Shown here: positions 20,256 through 29,703 of the stretch, piece after piece
Position numbering within the stretch: position 1 is the first letter of the stretch
Layout: each line of letters starts with the position of its first letter
NCBI RefSeq assembly: GCF_004011805.1
Contig: NZ_RCHJ01000023.1
Location: 43,629 to 107,628 of the forward strand
Source of the DNA: Piscinibacter defluvii
GTDB taxonomy: Bacteria; Pseudomonadota; Gammaproteobacteria; Burkholderiales; Burkholderiaceae_C
DNA length: 64,000 nt
Direction: 5' to 3'
Notes under the pieces: model-generated
The model's database searches: none
Told to the model about the DNA's origin: nothing
What the model saw: only the letters and a program-made list of their open reading frames with translations
Made by a program: the position numbers and the translations under genes

Positions 20256-21152
20256 TCACGCCGCGGGCTGCGGCGCCACGAGAACGTCGGCGCTGCCCTC
20301 GGCCATCACCGTGCGCGTGGTGCTGCCGAGCAGCAGGTCCTGCAGCGTGCTGCGGCCCTGGCGGCCGATGGCGACCAGGTCGCAGGACTGTGCCCGTTCG
20401 GCCTGCACGATCTGCATCCACGGGTCGGCGCCGTCGGGCGTGGCGAAGCCGGTGCGCGCCGCGGCCAGGCCCGCCGCGGCGGCCAGCGCCTCCAGCCGCG
20501 CGCGCGCCTCCCGGCGCATCCGCTCGCGGTACTGCGCGAGCGTGGTGTCGGCCACGCCCGCAGTGCGCAGCCGGCTCTCGAAGGGCAGTTCGACGGCGTG
20601 CAGCAGCACCAGTTCCGCCGCGGGCGCCACGCGTGCGGCCAGCGCCAGCAGCGCCGCGCTGCAGGGCGAGAAGTCCAGCGCCACCAGCACGCGCCGGTAG
20701 GCCTGCGCGGGCGCCCGGCGCACCATCAGCGCCGGCCGCGCGGAGCGCGCCGCGATGCGCTCGGCCGTCGAGCCGATCACCACCCCGCGCAGCAGGCCGG
20801 CGCCGCGCGTGCCGGTGACCACGAGGTCGGCGCCGGTGCGTTCGGCCGCGTGGCCGACCGCCTCGACCGGGTTCCCCAGCGCCAGCTCCGCGTCGACCGC
20901 CAGCCCATGGCGCCGGGCCAACGCGGCGGCCTGCTCGTGCAGCCGCGCGCGCGCATCGTCCTGCAGCGTGGCGGCGGCCGCGTCGCCGCCCTCCAGCCCG
21001 CGACGCAGTTCCTCGAGCGCGCTCGTGCTGAGGGCGTGCACAAGGGTCAGCCTCGCGCCGGCCGCCTGCGCCAGCAGCGCGGCGCGCTCCGCGGCGTCGG
21101 CCGCGGGCGTGGACAGGTCGGTCGCGGCGACGATGGCGTGCAGGGCGCTCAT
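20256..21152 (-). CDS. Tandem universal stress protein (second copy)
   Basis: The 298-residue protein has two Usp domains with ATP-binding patterns GTRGAGLLRGVVIGSTA and GRQGRSTLQDLLLGSTT. It shares the two-domain design, length and the linker YRRVLVALDFSPCS (YRRVLVALDFSPWS in the other copy) with the gene at 11937-12830, so the two are paralogues flanking the Mrp operon. It is divergent from urtA across 153 bp. Confidence 0.93.
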   Translation of the reverse strand: MSALHAIVAATDLSTPAADAAERAALLAQAAGARLTLVHALSTSALEELRRGLEGGDAAAATLQDDARARLHEQAAALARRHGLAVDAELALGNPVEAVGHAAERTGADLVVTGTRGAGLLRGVVIGSTAERIAARSARPALMVRRAPAQAYRRVLVALDFSPCSAALLALAARVAPAAELVLLHAVELPFESRLRTAGVADTTLAQYRERMRREARARLEALAAAAGLAAARTGFATPDGADPWMQIVQAERAQSCDLVAIGRQGRSTLQDLLLGSTTRTVMAEGSADVLVAPQPAA

Positions 21153-21305
21153 GGGCAGGTGGTCTGGTTGCGTGCGGGTTGCCGGGATGGATCCTGCGCA
21201 CCGCCGCAGGTTCCGGCCCGTGCCCGCAGCCTACGCCACCTTGCGTATTGGCCCCGGCGAGGGGTCAACCTAACCTGTGTGCATCCCAACCAGGAGCAAC
21301 CGCCC

Positions 21306-22583
21306 ATGAAACTTTCCCGTCGCCTCGCCGGCAAGACCCTCATCGCCCTCGGCGCCGCCGCCTGCGCGCTGGGCCTGACCGAGATGGCGCGTGCCGCCGA
21401 CACCATCAAGGTCGGCATCCTGCACTCGCTGTCCGGCACCATGGCCATCTCCGAGACCGTGCTGAAGGACGTGGCGCTGATGACGATCGACGAGATCAAC
21501 GCCAAGGGCGGCGTGCTCGGCAAGAAGCTCGAGCCGGTGGTCGTCGACCCGGCCTCGAACTGGCCCCTCTTCGCCGAGAAGGCCAAGCAGCTGATCACGC
21601 AGGACAAGGTGGCCGCGGTGTTCGGCTGCTGGACTTCGGTGAGCCGCAAGTCGGTGCTGCCGGTGTTCGAGGAGACCAACTCGCTGCTGTTCTACCCGGT
21701 GCAGTACGAGGGCGAGGAGCTCTCGAAGAACGTGTTCTACACCGGCGCCGCGCCGAACCAGCAGGCCATCCCCGCCGTCGAGTACCTGATGAGCAAGGAC
21801 GGCGGCTCGGCCAAGCGCTGGGTGCTGCTGGGCACCGACTACGTGTACCCGCGCACGACCAACAAGATCCTGCGCGCCTTCCTGAAGAGCAAGGGCGTGG
21901 CCGAGGCCGACATCATGGAGGAGTACACCCCGTTCGGGCACTCCGACTACCAGAGCATCATCGCCAAGATCAAGAAGTTCGCCAGCGAAGGCAAGAAGAC
22001 GGCGGTGGTCTCGACCATCAACGGCGACTCCAACGTGCCCTTCTACAAGGAGCTCGGCAACCAGGGCCTGAAGGCGACCGACGTGCCGGTGGTGGCCTTC
22101 TCGGTGGGTGAGGAAGAGCTGCGCGGCGTGGACACCAAGCCGCTCGTGGGCCACCTGGCGGCGTGGAACTACTTCATGTCGATCAAGAGCCCGGCCAACA
22201 CCGCGTTCGTGAAGCAGTGGAGCGACTACGCCAAGGCCAAGAACATCCCCGGCCACAAGGACAAGCCGCTGACCAACGACCCGATGGAGGCCACCTACAT
22301 CGGCATCCACATGTGGGCCCAGGCGGTCACCAAGGCCAAGTCCACCGACACCGACAAGGTGATCGCCGCGATGGCCGGCCAGACCTTCCCGGCGCCGGGC
22401 GGCTTCACGTCCACGATGGACAAGGAGAACCACCACCTGCACAAGCCGGTGTTCATCGGCGAGGTGAAGGCCGACGGCCAGTTCAACGTGGTGTGGAAGA
22501 CCAAGGGCCCGGTCGTGGCCGACCCGTGGAGCGACTTCATCCCGGAGAACAAGGACAAGAAGAACGTTCCTGAGAAGAAGTGA
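21306..22583 (+). CDS. urtA: Urea ABC transporter substrate-binding protein
   Basis: The 425-residue periplasmic protein has a cleavable signal peptide (about 1-30, ending MARA) and the mature start ADTIKVGILHSLSGTMAIS. It matches UrtA of the type-1 periplasmic binding fold, including AAVFGCWTSVSRKSVLPVFE and GPVVADPWSDFIPENK. It captures urea for the UrtBCDE importer. The ATG at 21306 follows CAGGAG. It heads the urt operon but is separated from urtB by 134 bp containing strong hairpins, which may raise urtA over urtB expression. Confidence 0.97.
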   Translation: MKLSRRLAGKTLIALGAAACALGLTEMARAADTIKVGILHSLSGTMAISETVLKDVALMTIDEINAKGGVLGKKLEPVVVDPASNWPLFAEKAKQLITQDKVAAVFGCWTSVSRKSVLPVFEETNSLLFYPVQYEGEELSKNVFYTGAAPNQQAIPAVEYLMSKDGGSAKRWVLLGTDYVYPRTTNKILRAFLKSKGVAEADIMEEYTPFGHSDYQSIIAKIKKFASEGKKTAVVSTINGDSNVPFYKELGNQGLKATDVPVVAFSVGEEELRGVDTKPLVGHLAAWNYFMSIKSPANTAFVKQWSDYAKAKNIPGHKDKPLTNDPMEATYIGIHMWAQAVTKAKSTDTDKVIAAMAGQTFPAPGGFTSTMDKENHHLHKPVFIGEVKADGQFNVVWKTKGPVVADPWSDFIPENKDKKNVPEKK

Positions 22584-22590
22584 CCCCCCG

Positions 22591-22656
22591 AGCGCCTTGA
22601 CGGCGCTCCCCCCTCGAAGGGGGGCGACGCCAGCGGACCGGCGAAGCCGGATCCGC
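22591..22656 (+). repeat. Three successive hairpins between urtA and urtB
   Basis: Directly after the urtA stop are AGCGCC-TTGAC-GGCGCT (22591-22607), CCCCCC-TCGAA-GGGGGG (22608-22624) and a 10-bp stem with one bulged A, GCGGACCGGC-GAA-GCCGGATCCGC (22633-22656). There is no T-run, so this looks more like a REP-type intergenic element or 3' mRNA-stabilising structure than an intrinsic terminator. It may attenuate read-through into urtB. Confidence 0.7.
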
Positions 22657-22717
22657 GGCGTCCACTCGATGGCGCGGGCGGGCTGCGCCCGGCCCACATC
22701 TTGCTCGCCCGATCTCC

Positions 22718-24301
22718 ATGCTTCGACGCCTCGTTCTCTGCTGTCTGCTGCTGTGTGCGCCCTGGGTGGCGCATGCCCTCACCGCCGCGCAGGCCAGGGC
22801 CATTGCCGACGGCGACAGCGATGAGCGCATCGCGGCGCTGAACGCGGCTGCCGCCGACGGGGCGCCGGGGCTCGGCGAGTTCGTGCAGGCGCTGCTCGAC
22901 GATGCGGTCAAGGTGGCCGGCGAGCAGGTCTTCGTGGTGCGCGACGACAAGGCCGTCGACGCCGCCACCGGTGCGCCGGCCACGCTGCCGGCCGAGGCGG
23001 AAGACGTCGTCAACAACAACCGCGTGCGCGGTGCGCTGAACGCGGCGCGTGCCGCGCTGCAGCTGTTCTCGCCCGACCTGGCCACGCGCCGCGCCGGCAT
23101 CGCCGAGCTGCAGAAGGAGTCGCTCGAGGAAGCGCAGCTGCCGCTGATCGACAAGGCCTACGCGGCCGAGAGCGACGCGGCGCTGAAGCAAGCGCTGGAT
23201 CGCATGCGCGCGACCATCCTGGTTGCCGCGCCGGACAAGGCCCGGCGCCTGGAGGCCGTGGCGGCGCTGGCCGGCAGCGGGCAGGCGAGCGTCGCGAGCC
23301 TGATCCAGGAGCGCCTCGCGCCCGACGCCGAGACCGACCCGGAGGTGCGCGCGGCGCTGTCGCGTGCGCTGGAAGCCATCCGCGCGAAGCTCGCCTGGGG
23401 CGAACGCGCCGGCGTGGTGTTCACCGGCATCTCGCTCGGCTCCATCCTGCTGCTCGCCGCGCTCGGCCTGGCCATCACCTACGGCCTGATGGGCGTGATC
23501 AACATGGCGCACGGCGAGCTGATCATGATCGGGGCCTACGCCACCTACCTGGTGCAGAACCTGTTCCGCAGCTGGCTGCCCGGGCTGTTCGACGCCTACA
23601 TCCTGGTGGCGATCCCGGCCTCCTTCCTGGCCTCGGCGCTGGTCGGCGCGGCGATGGAGCGCAGCGTGATCCGCTGGCTCTACGGCCGCCCGCTCGAGAC
23701 GCTGCTGGCCACCTGGGGCATCAGCCTGGTGCTGATGCAGGGCGTGCGCTCGCTGTTCGGCGCGCAGAACGTGCCGGTGGAGAACCCGGCCTGGCTGTCC
23801 GGCGGACTGCAGGTGATGAGCAACCTGACGCTGCCCTACAACCGCATCGCGATCATCGTGTTCGCGGCGCTGGTGCTGGCCGGCATGGCGCTGCTGATCG
23901 CGCGCACCCGGCTTGGCCTGTTCGTGCGCGGCGTGACGCAGAACCGCCGCATGGCCGCCTGCGTGGGCGTCGATACGGCCAAGGTGGACACCTACGCCTT
24001 CGGGCTCGGCTCGGGCATCGCCGGGCTGGCCGGCTGTGCGCTGTCGCAGGTCGGCAACGTCGGGCCCGACCTGGGGCAGAGCTACATCGTCGACTCGTTC
24101 CTGGTCGTGGTGCTCGGCGGCGTGGGGCAGCTCGCCGGCACGGTCTACGCGGCGCTCGGCCTGGGTGTGCTGAACAAGCTGCTGGAGGGCTGGGCCGGCG
24201 CGGTGCTGGCCAAGATCATGGTGCTCGTCTTCATCGTGATCTTCATCCAGAAGCGACCACAGGGGATCTTTGCCATGAAGGGCCGGAGCGCCGAAGCATG
24301 A
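22718..24301 (+). CDS. urtB: Urea ABC transporter permease UrtB
   Basis: The 527-residue protein has a signal peptide, then a periplasmic N-terminal region of about 200 residues that is normal for UrtB, then a LivH-type permease domain (about 230-520) with GLAITYGLMGVINMAHGELI and VVLGGVGQLAGTVYAALGLG. With UrtC it forms the urea channel in the inner membrane. The stop overlaps the urtC ATG by 4 nt. Confidence 0.96.
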   Translation: MLRRLVLCCLLLCAPWVAHALTAAQARAIADGDSDERIAALNAAAADGAPGLGEFVQALLDDAVKVAGEQVFVVRDDKAVDAATGAPATLPAEAEDVVNNNRVRGALNAARAALQLFSPDLATRRAGIAELQKESLEEAQLPLIDKAYAAESDAALKQALDRMRATILVAAPDKARRLEAVAALAGSGQASVASLIQERLAPDAETDPEVRAALSRALEAIRAKLAWGERAGVVFTGISLGSILLLAALGLAITYGLMGVINMAHGELIMIGAYATYLVQNLFRSWLPGLFDAYILVAIPASFLASALVGAAMERSVIRWLYGRPLETLLATWGISLVLMQGVRSLFGAQNVPVENPAWLSGGLQVMSNLTLPYNRIAIIVFAALVLAGMALLIARTRLGLFVRGVTQNRRMAACVGVDTAKVDTYAFGLGSGIAGLAGCALSQVGNVGPDLGQSYIVDSFLVVVLGGVGQLAGTVYAALGLGVLNKLLEGWAGAVLAKIMVLVFIVIFIQKRPQGIFAMKGRSAEA

Positions 24302-25419
24302 GTGCCGTCCTGCCCGCCTCCGCCGCGCCGGTGCCGGCCACGCGCTTCCTCTCGCTGTCCAGCTGGTTCGGCGTGCTGGCCGCGCTGCTGGCCGTGGTCG
24401 TGCTCGCGCCGGTGCTCAACCTCGTCGTGCCCGAGGGCCATGTGCTCCACATGAGCGACTTCGCCGTCGCGCTGGTGGGCAAGATCATGTGCTACGCGAT
24501 CTGCGCGCTGGCGATGGACCTGATCTGGGGCTACACCGGCATCCTCTCGCTCGGCCACGGCCTGTTCTTCGCGCTCGGCGGCTACGCGATGGGCATGTAC
24601 CTGATGCGCCAGATCGGCCGCGACGGGCAGTACCAGTCCGACATGCCGGACTTCATGGTGTTCCTGAACTGGAAGGAGTTCCCCTGGCACTGGGTGTTCA
24701 GCGACAGCTTCGGCTTCCAGCTCGCGATGGTGGTGCTCGCGCCGGGGCTGCTGGCCTTCGTGTTCGGCTACTTCGCCTTCCGCTCGCGCATCAAGGGCGT
24801 GTACTTCTCCATCATCACCCAGGCGATGACCTTCGCCGCGATGCTGCTGTTCTTCCGCAACGAGACCGGGTTCGGCGGCAACAACGGCTTCACCGATTTC
24901 AAGCGCATCCTCGGCATCCCGATCGCCACGCCGCAGATGCGCATGCTGCTGTTCGTGATCACCGGTCTCACGCTGATCGGCTTCTACCTGATGGCGCGGT
25001 GGCTGGTGGGCAGCAAGTTCGGCCGCGTGCTGCAGGCCATCCGCGACGCCGAGAGCCGCGTGATGTTCACGGGCTACGACCCGATCCGCTACAAGCTGAC
25101 CATCTGGGTCATCTCGGCGGTGATGTGCGGCATCGCCGGTGCGCTGTACGTGCCGCAGGTGGGCATCATCAACCCGAGCGAGATGAGCCCGGCGGCGAGC
25201 ATCGAGATGGCGATCTGGGCCGCGGTGGGCGGGCGCGGCACGCTGGTCGGGCCGATCCTCGGCGCCTTCGTCGTCAACGGCGGCAAGAGCGTGTTCACGC
25301 AGTACTTCCCGGAGTTCTGGCTCTACGTGCTGGGCGCGATGTTCATCGCGGTGACGCTGTTCCTGCCGCACGGCATCGTCGGGCTGCTGCGGCGCGCGAA
25401 GAAGGAGGTGCGCTCGTGA
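24298..25419 (+). CDS. urtC: Urea ABC transporter permease UrtC
   Basis: The 373-residue LivM-type permease has about 10 helices, with CALAMDLIWGYTGILSLGHG and AVGGRGTLVGPILGAFVVNG as family hallmarks. The insertion DMPDFMVFLNWKEFPWHWVF between helices is typical of UrtC. It overlaps urtB and urtD by 4 nt each. Confidence 0.96.
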   Translation: MSAVLPASAAPVPATRFLSLSSWFGVLAALLAVVVLAPVLNLVVPEGHVLHMSDFAVALVGKIMCYAICALAMDLIWGYTGILSLGHGLFFALGGYAMGMYLMRQIGRDGQYQSDMPDFMVFLNWKEFPWHWVFSDSFGFQLAMVVLAPGLLAFVFGYFAFRSRIKGVYFSIITQAMTFAAMLLFFRNETGFGGNNGFTDFKRILGIPIATPQMRMLLFVITGLTLIGFYLMARWLVGSKFGRVLQAIRDAESRVMFTGYDPIRYKLTIWVISAVMCGIAGALYVPQVGIINPSEMSPAASIEMAIWAAVGGRGTLVGPILGAFVVNGGKSVFTQYFPEFWLYVLGAMFIAVTLFLPHGIVGLLRRAKKEVRS

Positions 25420-26294
25420 CGCCGGACCTGATGAAGGCCGGCGCGCAGATCCGCGCCGAACACGAGAAGATCGTCGCGCAGAAGGCGGTGTCCGGCGGCG
25501 CGAGCTACGGCCGCGTCGTCACCGGCGAACTCGACGTCACGCACGGCGCCATCCTCTACCTCGACGACATCACCGTCAGCTTCGATGGCTTCAAGGCGCT
25601 CAACGCGCTCAGCCTGTCGATCAGCGCCGGCGAGCTGCGCTGCATCATCGGCCCGAACGGCGCCGGCAAGACGACCATGATGGACGTGATCACCGGCAAG
25701 ACCCGGCCGGATGCCGGCAAGGCCTTCTTCGGCTCGACCATCGACCTGCTGCGCCTGCGCGAGAACGAGATCGCCACCATCGGCATCGGCCGCAAGTTCC
25801 AGAAGCCCACGGTCTTCGAGCACCTGACGGTGTTCGAGAACCTCGAGCTGGCGCTCAAGACCGACCACGGCGTGCGGGCCTCGATGTTCTTCCGCCTCAC
25901 GCCGACGCAGCTCGACCGCATCGGCGAGGTGCTGACGCTGATCCACCTGAAGGAGGCCGCGCAGCGCACCGCCGGGCTGCTCAGCCACGGCCAGAAGCAG
26001 TGGCTCGAGATCGGCATGCTGTTGATGCAGGACCCGAAGCTGCTGCTGCTCGACGAACCCGTGGCCGGCATGACCGACGAGGAGACCGAGCGCACCGCCG
26101 AGCTGTTCCTCTCGCTCGAGGGCAGCCATTCGCTGGTGGTGGTGGAGCACGACATGAAGTTCATCGGCGAGCTGACGCAGGGCAAGCCGAGCAAGAAGGT
26201 CACGGTGCTGCACGAGGGCAGTGTGCTGGCCGAGGGCTCGCTCGCCGACGTGCAGGCGAACGAGAAGGTCGTCGAGGTCTACCTCGGAAGGTGA
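25416..26294 (+). CDS. urtD: Urea ABC transporter ATP-binding protein UrtD
   Basis: A 292-residue LivG-type ATPase with Walker A GPNGAGKTT, a degenerate signature loop LLSHGQKQWLEIGM (SHGQ is usual in UrtD) and Walker B LLLLDEPVAGM. The GTG start at 25416 overlaps the urtC stop (GTGA) and is preceded by AAGGAGG 7 nt upstream. Starting here gives the expected N-terminal extension of about 45 residues before the ABC domain. Confidence 0.95.
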   Translation: MTPDLMKAGAQIRAEHEKIVAQKAVSGGASYGRVVTGELDVTHGAILYLDDITVSFDGFKALNALSLSISAGELRCIIGPNGAGKTTMMDVITGKTRPDAGKAFFGSTIDLLRLRENEIATIGIGRKFQKPTVFEHLTVFENLELALKTDHGVRASMFFRLTPTQLDRIGEVLTLIHLKEAAQRTAGLLSHGQKQWLEIGMLLMQDPKLLLLDEPVAGMTDEETERTAELFLSLEGSHSLVVVEHDMKFIGELTQGKPSKKVTVLHEGSVLAEGSLADVQANEKVVEVYLGR

Positions 26295-26296
26295 GC

Positions 26297-26989
26297 ATGC
26301 TCAGCGTCGACGGCATCAACCAGTACTACGGCGGCTCGCACATCCTGCGCAACCTCGGCTTCGAGTCCAAGGTGGGCGAGGTGACGGTGGTGCTCGGCCG
26401 CAACGGCGTGGGCAAGACCACGCTGCTGAAGAGCCTGATGGGCGTGGTGCCGGTCAAGACCGGCACGATCAAGCTCGACGGCCAGGACATCACGCGCCTG
26501 ACGCCCTACGAGCGCGTGCGCCGCGGCGTAGGCTACGTGCCGCAGGGCCGCGAGATCTTCGGCCGCCTGACGGTCGAGGAGAACCTGCGCATGGGGCTGG
26601 CCTACAAGAGCGGCGGCACGCCGATCCCGGCCGAGCTGTTCGAGCTGTTCCCCATCCTCAAGCAGTTCCTGAACCGCCGCGGCGGCGACCTCTCCGGCGG
26701 CCAGCAGCAGCAGCTCGCGATCGCGCGCGCGCTCGCCGCGGGCCCGAAGCTGCTGATCCTCGACGAGCCGACCGAGGGCATCCAGCCCAGCATCATCAAG
26801 GACATCGGCCGCGTGATCCGCATGCTGGCCGACCGCAAGACCATGGCCATCGTGCTCGTGGAGCAGTACTACGACTTCGCCGCCGAGCTGGCCGACCAGT
26901 ACCTGCTGATGGAGCGCGGCGAGATCGTCGCCCGCGGCCGCGGCGCCGACATGGCGCGCGACGGCGTGCGGGAGAAGATGGCGATCTGA
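26297..26989 (+). CDS. urtE: Urea ABC transporter ATP-binding protein UrtE
   Basis: A 230-residue LivF-type ATPase starting MLSVDGINQYYGGSHILRNL, with Walker A GRNGVGKTT, signature LSGGQQQQLAIARAL and Walker B LLILDEPTEGIQPSII. The ATG lies 2 nt after the urtD stop. It closes the urt operon and converges on a lipoprotein gene across 22 bp. Confidence 0.96.
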   Translation: MLSVDGINQYYGGSHILRNLGFESKVGEVTVVLGRNGVGKTTLLKSLMGVVPVKTGTIKLDGQDITRLTPYERVRRGVGYVPQGREIFGRLTVEENLRMGLAYKSGGTPIPAELFELFPILKQFLNRRGGDLSGGQQQQLAIARALAAGPKLLILDEPTEGIQPSIIKDIGRVIRMLADRKTMAIVLVEQYYDFAAELADQYLLMERGEIVARGRGADMARDGVREKMAI

Positions 26990-27006
26990 TCTCGCCCACC
27001 GCCGGA

Positions 27007-27020
27007 GCGCCTCACGGCGC
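27007..27020. terminator. Short hairpin between convergent urtE and lipoprotein genes
   Basis: GCGCC-TCAC-GGCGC forms a 5-bp stem with a 4-nt loop that contains the stop codon of the minus-strand gene (27012-27014). It resembles the first hairpin after urtA (AGCGCC...GGCGCT). It could help terminate both transcripts, but the stem is short and has no T-run. Confidence 0.35.
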
Positions 27021-27779
27021 ATCCGACAGCTCGATGGCCGGTTCGCCGTCGTCGGCCTGCACCACCAGCACCTTCACGTCGTTCGGGCTGACGCTGGCCG
27101 GCACGGTGGCGAGCAACCAGTCGGCATTCTTCGCCAGGTTGACGTTGGCGCTGAAGATCACGTCCTTGGTGCCGGCGGTCGTCAGCCGCAGCTGGTAGTT
27201 GCCGCCCTCGAGTTCGCGCGAGTCCTGGCCCGATTCGGGCACCGCCACCTTGTAGTTCACCGCCGCGAAGGTGGGGGGCTGCGTGGCCAGGTCGGCGCCC
27301 GGGGCGCTCAGGTACACGTCCAGCGCGGCGGCGTTGAACGAGGCGTTGAACAGGCGCACGCGGGCGTTGTCGGAGACGATGCCCTTGTTGTAGGGGTCGT
27401 CGATCATCACCACGTCGGTCAGCGAGCCGCTGCCCGGCACGGCGAGCAGCGTGTACTTGTTGCCGCGCCCGGCGTCGAAGGTCACGCTGCCCACCGTCAG
27501 CGCGGGCGCGCTCGTGGTCTTCACGTCCCAGCGGAAGGTGTCGGTACCGATCTCCACGTAGGGCGAGGCGTCCTTGTAGGCCAGGCCGCTCAGCTCGGGC
27601 GCGACGGTCTGGTCCTGGCGGTACAGCGTCACCTCGGGGGCGAGCGGGATGGCGTGCACCAGGCGGATCTTGGGGTCGGCGAGGTCGAGCCGGTCGTCGG
27701 CGTTGTCGTTGCCGCCGCCGCAGGCGGCGAGCAGCGCAAACGGGACGGCGGCGAGCAGGAGCTTGAGCGAGCGGTTCAT
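27012..27779 (-). CDS. DUF4397-type lipoprotein
   Basis: The 255-residue protein has a lipoprotein signal (LLAAVPFALLAACGGG, with lipidated Cys about 20), then two beta-rich repeats of the DUF4397 type: KIRLVHAIPLAPEVTLYRQD and ARVRLFNASFNAAALDVYLS. Members are anchored, exported beta-sandwich proteins of unknown function. The ATG at 27779 is preceded by AAAGGA. It appears monocistronic, with 277 bp upstream. Confidence 0.78.
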   Translation of the reverse strand: MNRSLKLLLAAVPFALLAACGGGNDNADDRLDLADPKIRLVHAIPLAPEVTLYRQDQTVAPELSGLAYKDASPYVEIGTDTFRWDVKTTSAPALTVGSVTFDAGRGNKYTLLAVPGSGSLTDVVMIDDPYNKGIVSDNARVRLFNASFNAAALDVYLSAPGADLATQPPTFAAVNYKVAVPESGQDSRELEGGNYQLRLTTAGTKDVIFSANVNLAKNADWLLATVPASVSPNDVKVLVVQADDGEPAIELSDAP

Positions 27780-28056
27780 GGAAGGGTCCTTTCGTGGCGG
27801 GACGAGGGGTTCAGTGCTCCACCAATCTAGGACCGGGTCGGCACGGCGGATGTCGGCGCCGACGGCGTGCCGCTGTCGGCCGGCGCCTACGACCGTGTGG
27901 GACAAGGCCGCGTGCCGGCGCGTCCGGCGCGGGCGCGGGCCCTCACGCGCCTGTGCGTTCGATTGCATGACATTGGAGTCGCCTCGCGGCCGGGAGCCGC
28001 TGTTCGCGAAGCACCGGTGCAGGGATGCACGGTGCACCGTCACGCGGGGCCCTCGC

Positions 28057-28392
28057 TCAGGCCTGCCACACGCCGTAGCCCGCCTCGCGCAAGCCGATCG
28101 CGAGCTCCACTTCCATCTCTCGCGCGGCCTCGTACGGCATCGGGTTGTAGACCTCGTACAGGTGCGGCAGCAGGCGCAGCCCGTACTCACGGACGAATCG
28201 ATTGGCCTGAATGCCGGCCTTGTGCTTGTCGAAGCGCAGATCGGGGTCGAGCCCGGTCATGCCGACGTAGACGAACGGCTTGCCGAGCTGCCAATCCGGG
28301 TTCGCCTTGCGGAAGCTCGCCTCGTTCCACACCCGGTCGGACAGTTCGACGACGTACACGTGGTGATGGTGGCGTGCATCGCGGCGCGGCAT
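28057..28392 (-). CDS. Small GIY-YIG nuclease-like protein
   Basis: A 111-residue protein with HHVYVVELS and FVYVGMTGLDPDLRFDKHKA, which resemble the two strands and the downstream Arg/His of a GIY-YIG domain. The C-terminal Glu region ends MEVELAIGLREAGYGVWQA. It lacks any extra DNA-binding domain. Such solitary small proteins occur in many proteobacteria without known function. The assignment rests on motif resemblance only. Confidence 0.6.
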   Translation of the reverse strand: MPRRDARHHHHVYVVELSDRVWNEASFRKANPDWQLGKPFVYVGMTGLDPDLRFDKHKAGIQANRFVREYGLRLLPHLYEVYNPMPYEAAREMEVELAIGLREAGYGVWQA

Positions 28393-28779
28393 CGCACGAG
28401 TCTAGCGACCGACCAATCCGCGATGGCGGCACGCCGCGTGGCAGCCGAGCGTGGCCAAGGCCGCCAGGGCCGTTCTGGAGGGCCATGGACGGCCACAAGC
28501 GGTTGCTTACGAACGGCCACAGTGGGGATGCCCGAACGGCACACAGGAACCATTGCGCGGTGCGCGACTTGTCCCGGCCTTGCCCAGCCGGCAGTTCTCT
28601 TCGGGATCGTCAAGTCGTTGACGCCAGCAGGATCCGTCCAAATAAGCGGTCACGCCGTCGCCGGGCCCGGGATATGCCTGCCAGAGCTGCCGTAGCTGCG
28701 TACCGGCAAACCTCTCGCGACGCATGAAGCGGCGATGCGCGTAGGTCCTGTTCGAAGGCTGAACGGAAGCGGCCGCGCC
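28393..28779. other. 387-bp stretch without a recognisable gene
   Basis: This lies upstream of the GIY-YIG-like gene and downstream of the LysR gene. A 72-codon frame at 28507-28725 on the minus strand has no family resemblance and no ribosome-binding site I can support. An inverted repeat GGCCGT...ACGGCC and the repeated word CGGCCACA occur near 28460-28525. I see no tRNA or other RNA gene. Confidence 0.5.
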
Positions 28780-29703
28780 TCAAGCGCCGCGAACCGCTGC
28801 GTGCCGCGCCAGCAGTTCGTCGCGCAGCGCGGTCGCCGCAGGACCGCGCACCCGGTCGCGCCGGTGCACCACGTACGCCTGCTCGCGCGACTCGCCCGCC
28901 GCCCCGAGGCTGCGCGAAGGAAGCTTCACGAGCCGCCCTTCGTCGAGTGCCTTCTTCACAGTCCACAGCGGCAGCCGGCCCCAGCCGAGGCCGGCCTCGA
29001 TGAGGGCCAGCTTGGCTTCCTGCGTGCCGACGCGACAGGTCTGCGGCGAAAGCACGTTGAAGTCACGCCCCGTCGACATCGGCGTCGGGTCGCTCAGCAC
29101 GATCTGCAGGTGTTCGGTGATGTCTTCGAGCCGCAGGCGTGCGCGCGGGCGAATGCGGTCGGCGAGCGCGTGGCTCGCAGCAACGACGGGCACGACGGCG
29201 ACGGTACCCAGCGGCTCCTTGGTCAGCCGGGGATCGTTCAGTTCGTCGCCGACTGTCACCGCCAGCGCGCAGCGGCCGTCCAGCAACGCCACGAGCGGGC
29301 CCCCCAGGGGCGCCACCTGCAACTGCGCGCGCACGCCGGGATAGCGCTGGTGCACGGCGAGTAAGGCCTTGCCGACGAGCGGCAACGGAAACAACGTATC
29401 GACGACCACGGGCAACTCGAGCTCGAGCCCCATGCCGACGCCCTGCGCACGTGCACGCATGGTGTCGACCTTGAGCAAGACGGCGCGCGCGTCTTCCAGC
29501 AGCGCGATGCCAGCCGGCGTGAGCACCGGGCGCCGCCCGCGGCGGTCGAACAGCGTGATGTCGAGCTCGGCCTCCAGGCTGGCCACGGCATGGCTCACTG
29601 CCGATTGCGCACGCCGAAGCCGCGCCGCCCCGGCACGGAAGCCGCCCGCTTCGGCGATGGCCACGAAGGTGCGCAACTGGCCCAGGGTCAAGGTGTCGAT
29701 CAC
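28780..29703 (-). CDS. LysR-family transcriptional regulator
   Basis: A 307-residue LTTR with an N-terminal winged helix-turn-helix ([20 protein letters not shown], then [17 protein letters not shown]) and a C-terminal effector domain from about residue 95. It is divergent from wrbA across 100 bp, the classic layout for an LTTR controlling its neighbour. The likely targets are wrbA and the MFS gene coupled to it, in response to a quinone or other toxic compound. The effector is unknown. Confidence 0.92.
   Translation of the reverse strand: MIDTLTLGQLRTFVAIAEAGGFRAGAARLRRAQSAVSHAVASLEAELDITLFDRRGRRPVLTPAGIALLEDARAVLLKVDTMRARAQGVGMGLELELPVVVDTLFPLPLVGKALLAVHQRYPGVRAQLQVAPLGGPLVALLDGRCALAVTVGDELNDPRLTKEPLGTVAVVPVVAASHALADRIRPRARLRLEDITEHLQIVLSDPTPMSTGRDFNVLSPQTCRVGTQEAKLALIEAGLGWGRLPLWTVKKALDEGRLVKLPSRSLGAAGESREQAYVVHRRDRVRGPAATALRDELLARHAAVRGA

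Noticed and set aside
21158..21171. GG-N10-GC spacing upstream of urtA as a sigma-54 promoter
   Set aside because: Only the -12 TTGC matches. The -24 part is AGGTGG, too far from TGGCAC, and it overlaps the start of the stress-protein gene region.
28507..28725. A 72-codon minus-strand frame between the GIY-YIG-like and LysR genes
   Set aside because: It has no recognisable similarity, hydrophobic pattern or ribosome-binding site. It was not called as a gene.
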